Source of the DNA: Sacculina carcini
Taxonomy: Eukaryota; Arthropoda; Thecostraca; Sacculinidae
Direction of reading: 5' to 3'
NCBI GenBank assembly: GCA_916048095.2
Contig: OU696587.1
Span: 3,186,579-3,250,578 of the forward strand
DNA length: 64,000 nucleotides
Part shown: positions 58,411 through 64,000 of the stretch, piece after piece
How positions within the stretch are numbered: position 1 is the stretch's first letter
How the letters are laid out: the number at the start of each line of letters is the position of its first letter
The notes under the pieces: generated by a model
Told to the model about the DNA's origin: nothing
Databases searched by the model: none
What the model saw: the letters and a program-made list of their open reading frames with translations, nothing else
Position numbers and translations under genes: made by a program

Positions 58411-58495
58411 TTCATTTTTGAATGTGGCTATAGCGCATTGCACCTCCTGCTCCAGCTGGGTGTAATATATGCGTACATCATCATCATCATCACAT

Positions 58496-59625
58496 ACGCA
58501 CGGGAGTATGTGTGTGTATTCGTGTATGTATATACACGTATTATCGTGTATTCGTGTATGTATATGTGTGTGTATGTGTCGTTTTGTCGCTGGTTATTTT
58601 GTTATATATTGTTATATATTGGTGTGGGACGTTGCGTTTTAATTCCACATTTTTGTATGTATGTCTGTGTGTCTGTGTTTGTATGTCCGTATGTGTGTGT
58701 GTGTGTGAGTACAACCGCAAATACTCAAAACTTATTGAAGTAATAGTTAAGTAATGTAAAAGTAATTTTTTTCACAAACAGTTTGTTTTTTATAATTGGG
58801 TGACCTTCACCTTTTATGATTTTTAGTGAAGTTTCGGCAACATTTTAAATGCAACTTTTTAGTAAAACTTTTAGGATTTTTAGCTCAACTTTTCTTGATT
58901 TTTAGCGCACCAAGAGGTCACCTAAGTTATAATCGAATCAATGCGAAAGATTGGATTTTTAGGCTGAATGGAACATTCTGTACCGATGCCAACATTCAAT
59001 TGATGTAAAACTCAACACAAATCCTTTGCAACATCCCGCATAACACCTTTGTTGCTTCTATTCGAAGTGATGTACAAGGCTACTCCAGGAGAACCTCCAG
59101 TTCTTCAAGTCTCTCCTCTGACTATGATTCGACAGTCTTAACACTGCCGTTTCACCAGATCTCAACAGATAGAGAGCATATAGCGCCTCGCTGGTTAGAT
59201 TTGGCGACATGTCACGAATTTGAAAGTATCATTTATTCGCCCTTATCCAACATAGACGCTCAAAGTTTTTTTGTGTGTGAAGGCTGCTTGTGAAAAGTCT
59301 CATGTGAAACGTAAATATTTACTTGGCTTTCAGAAAGCGTTCTCTGCTTAGCCACTGAGTTCACTGATGTTTACCGGTACACATCCACAGTGTGCGTGAC
59401 AGTGGCAGTCCGTGTTTCTGCAGTGCGTATCATCAGTGTACCAGTTTGAGCTCGTGCTATGATAGACCAACATACAGGATGTCGTTCACCATAAACTGAT
59501 TCAAGGATCATTGATCCTCGATCACCGTAACACCAAGGCGGGAGTCGATATCTATTCCACGCTCATCGTGCGTAATCCCTCACACAATTTGTGATTTTTA
59601 TGAACGAAGACACTCAGATTGATTC
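58496..59625. other. Intergenic; TG-rich, then FAAH upstream region
   Basis: TG-rich to 58710. GGGTGACCTTCACC (58798) and AGAGGTCACCTAAG (58914) could be ends of a short degraded MITE. The last 300 bp should include the FAAH promoter and 5' UTR; no confident TATA box was found. Confidence 0.5.
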
Positions 59626-61260
59626 ATGAAGATAGTTGTGAAGACAATACTTTTCATAGTGTATGTTGGTAGATGTTTGGTCGGTTTGGAAATTTGTCAC
59701 GCCATTGAGGCGATTCTGCATTTATGTTACGCGCTGCTAGGCTTGGTTCATCGGTGTTCGCGTATGTTCCACCGTAACTCTAGTGTCAAATTGCCTTCCG
59801 TAACCGATGAGTTGGTGTTGAAGAGCGTTGGTGCACTGGCCGACATGATTCGGAAGAGGCAAGTGACCAGTCGTCGGGTTGTGGGTGCCTTCATCGACAG
59901 AATCAACCAGGTGGATCCCATCCTGCATTGTGTCACCGAACACAGGTTTGCAGCTGCCCTGCAAGATGCCGACCGTATTGACAGCATGCTGCAAGATCCC
60001 AATCACACTGCCGCTCGTTTGGAGGCCCATAGACCGCTGTTGGGCGTTCCGTTCACCGTTAAGGAATCGATTGCAGTAGAAGGTATGAAACACACACTTG
60101 GTATGTTATCAAGACGCGATTACGTTGCCAAACATGACGCAGACGTAGTGAGGTTAATGAAAGAAGCTGGGGCCATTGTATTGGCACATACGAACACTCC
60201 AGAAGCGTGTATGGGCTGGGATAGCTACAACAAATTGCACGGACGTACAAACAATGTATATGATACCACAAGAACGGCCGGTGGTAGCAGCGGAGGAGAG
60301 GCGGCGCTTGTTTCTGCCTGTGGCTCACCTGTTGGATTGGGCTCAGATATAGCTGGTTCGATTAGGGTTCCGTGCTTGTTCAACGGAGTGTTCGGCCTTA
60401 AACCAAGCTCCAGTGTGGTATCAAATAATGGTCACCTTCCGACAGTTTCTGCAGAGACCGATCCTCTTCTTGTTATTGGTCCTATATGCAAGTATGCTGA
60501 AGACCTTCGAATTGTTTATTCAGCAATAGTCAGACCCGAGTACGAAGAGAAGCTGGGCCTTCGTTCGCTGCCAAAAATACCACATATAAAGTTCTACTAC
60601 CTAAAATATGGTAAGGGATGGTCTAATTCGACACTGTTTTCTTCGCCAATTGATAAACGTATTCGATTGGCACTGAAAGAACTCAGGCAGAAAATCGACA
60701 GCACCAGTCAGATGCGAATGATAAAAGTGGAACTAAATTTGTTTAAGCACCAACTACAGTTATGGATTCATAAAGTTCGAGCTGATCCAGAACAGGCATC
60801 GGCGGCCAAAATTCTGGGTATCAAGCACGGATTCATCGGTGTGGTCGCTGAGGTGGCCAAGTGTTGTGTTGGGCTTTCAGAACACACGGCAATGCCTCTA
60901 GCGATTGCCCTGTTGGGTGAGGTCATTGTCAGAGATACAAAAGCTGTCATGGATGTGGAGCGACTGCACCGTGAGTTGATCAGCTTGTTGGGTGATGACG
61001 GAGTGCTGATCTGCGTCAGTCATCCAACGCCGCCGCCTCATTGTCCCCTGTTTACCCTGCTGGACATATCATATGCCGGCATATTCAATGCGCTCCGTAT
61101 GCCGGTGGTGCAGGTGCCGCTAGCCATGTGCTCAGCAGACGACGGCAGCTGGGTCCACGGAGTACAGCTGGTGGCTGCTCCCGGCAACGAGCGACTGTGC
61201 CTGGCCGCAGCGCAGCACGTACAAGCTTTGACCGGAGGATGGCGTAACCCGGCCGGCTGA
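59626..61260 (+). CDS. Fatty-acid amide hydrolase (FAAH-like), single exon
   Basis: 544 residues, amidase-signature family. It hydrolyses fatty-acid amides such as N-acylethanolamines to fatty acid and amine, ending lipid signalling. Residues 5-40 are hydrophobic with few charges (TILFIVYVGRCL, then AILHLCYALLG), consistent with an N-terminal membrane anchor on ER-type membranes. The Ser-cisSer-Lys triad is visible: Lys146 in PFTVKESIAVEG, Ser221 in AGGSSGGEAALV and nucleophile Ser245 in GSDIAGSIRVPC. The Lys-to-cis-Ser and cis-Ser-to-nucleophile spacings (75 and 24) are those of characterised FAAH. It resembles FAAH-2-like invertebrate enzymes in length and layout. No intron interrupts it, no stop or frameshift occurs, and no poly(A) tract or target duplication flanks it, so it is not an obvious recent retrocopy. 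It is the only complete host gene in the window. Confidence 0.93.
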   Translation: MKIVVKTILFIVYVGRCLVGLEICHAIEAILHLCYALLGLVHRCSRMFHRNSSVKLPSVTDELVLKSVGALADMIRKRQVTSRRVVGAFIDRINQVDPILHCVTEHRFAAALQDADRIDSMLQDPNHTAARLEAHRPLLGVPFTVKESIAVEGMKHTLGMLSRRDYVAKHDADVVRLMKEAGAIVLAHTNTPEACMGWDSYNKLHGRTNNVYDTTRTAGGSSGGEAALVSACGSPVGLGSDIAGSIRVPCLFNGVFGLKPSSSVVSNNGHLPTVSAETDPLLVIGPICKYAEDLRIVYSAIVRPEYEEKLGLRSLPKIPHIKFYYLKYGKGWSNSTLFSSPIDKRIRLALKELRQKIDSTSQMRMIKVELNLFKHQLQLWIHKVRADPEQASAAKILGIKHGFIGVVAEVAKCCVGLSEHTAMPLAIALLGEVIVRDTKAVMDVERLHRELISLLGDDGVLICVSHPTPPPHCPLFTLLDISYAGIFNALRMPVVQVPLAMCSADDGSWVHGVQLVAAPGNERLCLAAAQHVQALTGGWRNPAG

Positions 61261-61582
61261 TGAAACATCATGCGCCACCATCATGCACTTTTGTCCAGCC
61301 AAGTGTTTCATCTCGCTACCGATTATTCTGCATGCTTAATTTGGGAATTTCTTCTTTGTGATCCAATTAAGCTGTTTTATAGCCCTTGTTATAATATGAA
61401 TACAATGTTGTATACCAGCACCTCAGACATATACAATCAACTAGTATGAAGGGCTTTACCAGCTCACCGAACGTCATAAAATTGCGTAGAAAAAGCTAGC
61501 GCTACTATGCTAACTGTTGCAGTATCTAAGTTGCGCTGGCTTGCTATTTCTATGATACATGTCAATATTGCAACACACAAGG
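61261..61582 (+). other. FAAH 3' UTR and downstream sequence
   Basis: A weak AATACA poly(A)-signal-like string is near 61399. The nearest AATAAA (about 61826) lies inside the next MITE. No other feature. Confidence 0.4.
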
Positions 61583-62355
61583 GGACCCACCGTTTTGCGC
61601 ATCGCTCCAAAGTCAACGTAAGCTGAATAGGCTCCGCCCACCGGATTAGCCCAGGCGCGCCGAGAGGGATGGGGCTCCCTCGGTGCGAGTAAAGTAGCCT
61701 AGATTGTTCTTGTCGTTTTGAGATGATCGTTTGGGCTTCTTTCTCAACATGATTTATAAGGCCCTTTGACGTGTTTCAAACAGTGGAAAATATATATATA
61801 TGTTTATTGATTTAATTGGAGTATTAATAAAACCTTATACATTAATTGCTTCACTTCGAATTAGAAATATGCTGGTTTAGCTCAATTTAATGTACTGAGA
61901 TTGCGATATTCTTCAATGTACTAATTCAAAAATTATGTTCCGACAAAGAACAACTCTTCAAAGATAATTAAGGCTCTTCTAGTGTGCAATTTTTAATATA
62001 TTTAAATTATTTCAATTTATTTCGATTTTTTTATCGCCGACAAAATGATATGAAATATACCTAATTAACATTAATTATTGCAATATTACTTTTTGAAAGT
62101 TATATTTATCAAAGCTAATCAACGCACTGTTCTAGTGTTATTTTTGACAAATGCATTTTCGTTGTTACGTTAGGTTAGGTTGGTTAGGTTAGGCTGATTT
62201 GTTTAGGTTGGGTTGGTTAGGTTAGGTTAGGTTAGGTTAGTTACACTTTCCGCCGTTAGAGAGCGTCAGTATCGCATTGAACGGAACGCGCCTGTTAGCT
62301 CCGCCTCCATTTTGCTACGCGCACTTTGGAGCGATGCGCAAATAGGGTAGTGCCC
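61583..62355. mobile_element. MITE with 8-bp target duplication
   Basis: Flanked by an exact ACACAAGG at 61575-61582 and 62356-62363. The ends share TTTGCGCATCGCTCCAAAGT (61594 and, inverted, near 62342), with looser terminal bases. The interior contains TTAGGTTAGG-type tracts at 62168-62240. An 8-bp duplication fits hAT or P-type elements. No coding frame. Confidence 0.75.
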
Positions 62356-62363
62356 ACACAAGG

Positions 62364-62980
62364 GTCCTTGTCACGCTTCAATGAAATATACACATTGTTA
62401 TATGTCGTTAGCGGTCGCCCACCGAGATCTTGTCGACGATTTTGTTGTGCGATTCAACTTTTACGTGATGCACGCATATTGTAAATCGACTGTCATTTCA
62501 TGTGCAAAATAACACCTGTTTATGGTTACCAATCGAGACGAAAACCAACGTACGTGTTGCGTCTAGTATGAAAGGCTTCGTCGGTCAGCAACAGCCCAAT
62601 CTGTCAGCGGCCGTCGGAGTGGTGACAGCTGCTGACACGCTACTAGTCAACTGTTGCCTCCTAGTATGTTCGTCGGTGTGTGCACATGCACGGGCACGTG
62701 CATCAGTCCTCTCGACAAGTCACCAGTAATGAAATATACGCCTACAAACAGGCTAACGATACATCCAGCTGGTCATCGTAGAGAGTGAGCAAGTTCGTTC
62801 TATTTGGATTCAACGTTGTGGTAAGTTGCAAATGTTGACGTGAAGCTTGCTGGCTCGATAATGATGCTGCCATGTCTGTTCGATTGTTGTTGCAATTTCG
62901 TTAACTAACCGTCGCTAAAATGTCGCTAGCACAATGAAAGAAGGGATTTTCTGAATGTGCAATAACAAATTCGCACTCAA
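62364..62980. other. Intergenic; possible 5' UTR exon donor
   Basis: CAACGTTGTG|GTAAGTTGC near 62820 is a strong donor-like site after a G/C-richer stretch (62560-62720). Without a partner exon this is only a hint. Confidence 0.3.
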
Positions 62981-63383
62981 TCAATTAATCCACATTTACA
63001 GAAGTGCGCAGGATTTTCACAACTAGATTCATCATGTGATATATTGATGAGACTGATGGAGCAAGTATGACAAGACACTACAACACTGTTCAAAATTATC
63101 ACTACACACGAACCACGCGCCAACACACAACTCACCAGCACCAGCCGCTTACCCAACACAACTCCAAAACGCACCACCAATTTCACATTGAAACACAACT
63201 CGCCATGAACACAACAGCACACACGCATACAGACATCGCCAATCGCTCACACACACACACATACATACACACACACACACATACAAACATACATGCATGC
63301 CTACGTAGCAAGCACGCACACTCGCACGAGCAATCGCACGCACAGATACAAGTAAGCACACATACATGCATACATATATAACA
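62981..63383 (-). repeat. Probable 3' LTR of LTR element C
   Basis: On the minus strand a purine tract (AGGGGCGG, 63391-63384) is followed by TGTTATATATG, a plausible LTR start. It runs through TG-rich sequence. The left boundary is uncertain. Confidence 0.4.
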
Positions 63384-63410
63384 CCGCCCCTAGTTAGTCT
63401 CACTAACTAT

Positions 63411-64000
63411 TACAACAAGTAGTCACATAACGAATTGAACACAAAAATTACACAGTCTTCAAACCTACTCTCTGAAACGCACAGGAACAGCAATCTTTGA
63501 ACTGTCACGCAATCTGTGCTGCCAACCAGTATCATTCTGAACAGCGTCGCTATCACCCGACACTTCACTTCTTTCCGCTGTCTCAGCTCTCTCCAGGTTG
63601 TCGATCTCCGCCTCGGACGAATCTTCATCATCACTGTCGTCGTGTTTAACCGCCTTCCTGACGTGGCTGATATGTCGTGACACTCCGTCGCCGATATCCA
63701 CCGCCCAGCTGTTTGGCTCAGATGATGATACTTGATGGGGTCCTGACCAACGACTAGTGCACGCAGGCTTAGCTGGCTTCAGATATACTGAATCACCCAC
63801 ACAGTAAGGATTTATGTTCTCCTCCGGCATCGCTCCACTCCATTCCTGTTTCATGTTGGACTTCGCAGTTCTCCTCTGATTTTTCACACCAGGCAATTTT
63901 GGCACACATCCAAAGACGCTGACGAACGGCTTCTCACCAGTCACCGAACTAGTGGTGGCAGAGTACCAAAAGGTCATTTCTGCTACAGGGCGTCCAGACC
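63411..64000 (-). pseudogene. LTR element C pol C-terminus (enters from right edge)
   Basis: Read right to left: TGEKPFVSVFGCVPKLPG, the post-core segment of an integrase, then YCVGDSVYLKPAKPACTSRW (a small barrel-like chromatin-contact domain), an acidic linker (DDSDDEDSSEAE) and a C-terminal RHRLRDSSKI-like tail. It is homologous in layout to the end of element B (VGDPVWVRQRGDRCDAVGR), so it is a third related subfamily. The rest lies outside the window, so intactness is unknown; it is classed as partial. Confidence 0.65.

Larger units (their letters stand above)
53734..58495 (+). mobile_element. RTE-type LINE, split by hAT insert
   Basis: The 5' end consists of tandem 87-bp repeats (53734-53771 continued at 55362-55420; 55421-55507), then a two-part ORF, then a tail of (ATC)n near 58474-58490. 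The nested hAT element lies within the first 5' repeat. Confidence 0.75.

Noticed and set aside
58797..58927. Possible 130-bp MITE with GGTGACCT/AGGTCACC ends
   Set aside because: The inverted match is short and no target duplication was found; noted only as a possibility.

Overview
This window is repeat-dense metazoan DNA with very few host coding sequences. There are no operons, ribosome-binding sites or phage genes. What it holds is introns, long microsatellites, LINEs, LTR retrotransposons, DNA transposons and fold-back MITEs, many nested in one another. I suspect an invertebrate, possibly an arthropod: a ZASP-type Z-disc motif exon and interstitial tracts rich in TTAGG/CCTAA fit that, but neither proves it.

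Layout, left to right. 1-5300: a LINE on the plus strand whose 3' UTR was split by a Harbinger-type DNA transposon (1009-4319), next to a LINE endonuclease remnant on the minus strand. 5480-9190: a decayed LINE ORF1, a decayed Ginger-like integrase/Ulp1-protease transposon, a 572-bp near-perfect palindrome and a fold-back MITE. 9380-16850: a mosaic of two related LTR-element subfamilies on the minus strand, separated by two pieces of PHD-finger-type LINE in permuted order. 16850-31650: three neighbouring members of one terminal-inverted-repeat family, called family X here. X-I contains a young, apparently intact Ty3/gypsy-like LTR retrotransposon (18601-23328). X-II contains a LINE with one long open frame (about 24660-28675). 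X-III contains a hAT-type MITE. 31650-36340: mostly non-coding, with a LINE 3' fragment and a second hAT MITE. 36340-46300: a 10-kb AT-rich complex array built on a recurring hairpin motif, with a roughly 4-kb block present twice. 46820-49980: a 5'-truncated LINE with an intact RT frame. 50200-51440: one probable host exon (ZASP/PDLIM type, minus strand), one unrecognised reading frame and a second copy of the fold-back MITE. 53730-58495: an RTE-type LINE whose tandem 5' repeats were split by a 1.6-kb hAT-like element. 59626-61260: an intronless, complete fatty-acid amide hydrolase gene, the only full-length host gene. 61583-64000: a MITE with an 8-bp target duplication and the 3' end of a third LTR element.

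Most of the biology here is transposon biology. Elements that look recently active are the LTR element (its LTRs appear to differ at one position) and the 24.7-28.4 kb LINE (intact frame, 19-bp target duplication). The most unusual structure is the Harbinger element: its transposase and its MADF/Myb-like gene lie on opposite strands, and the second exon of each sits inside the intron of the other.
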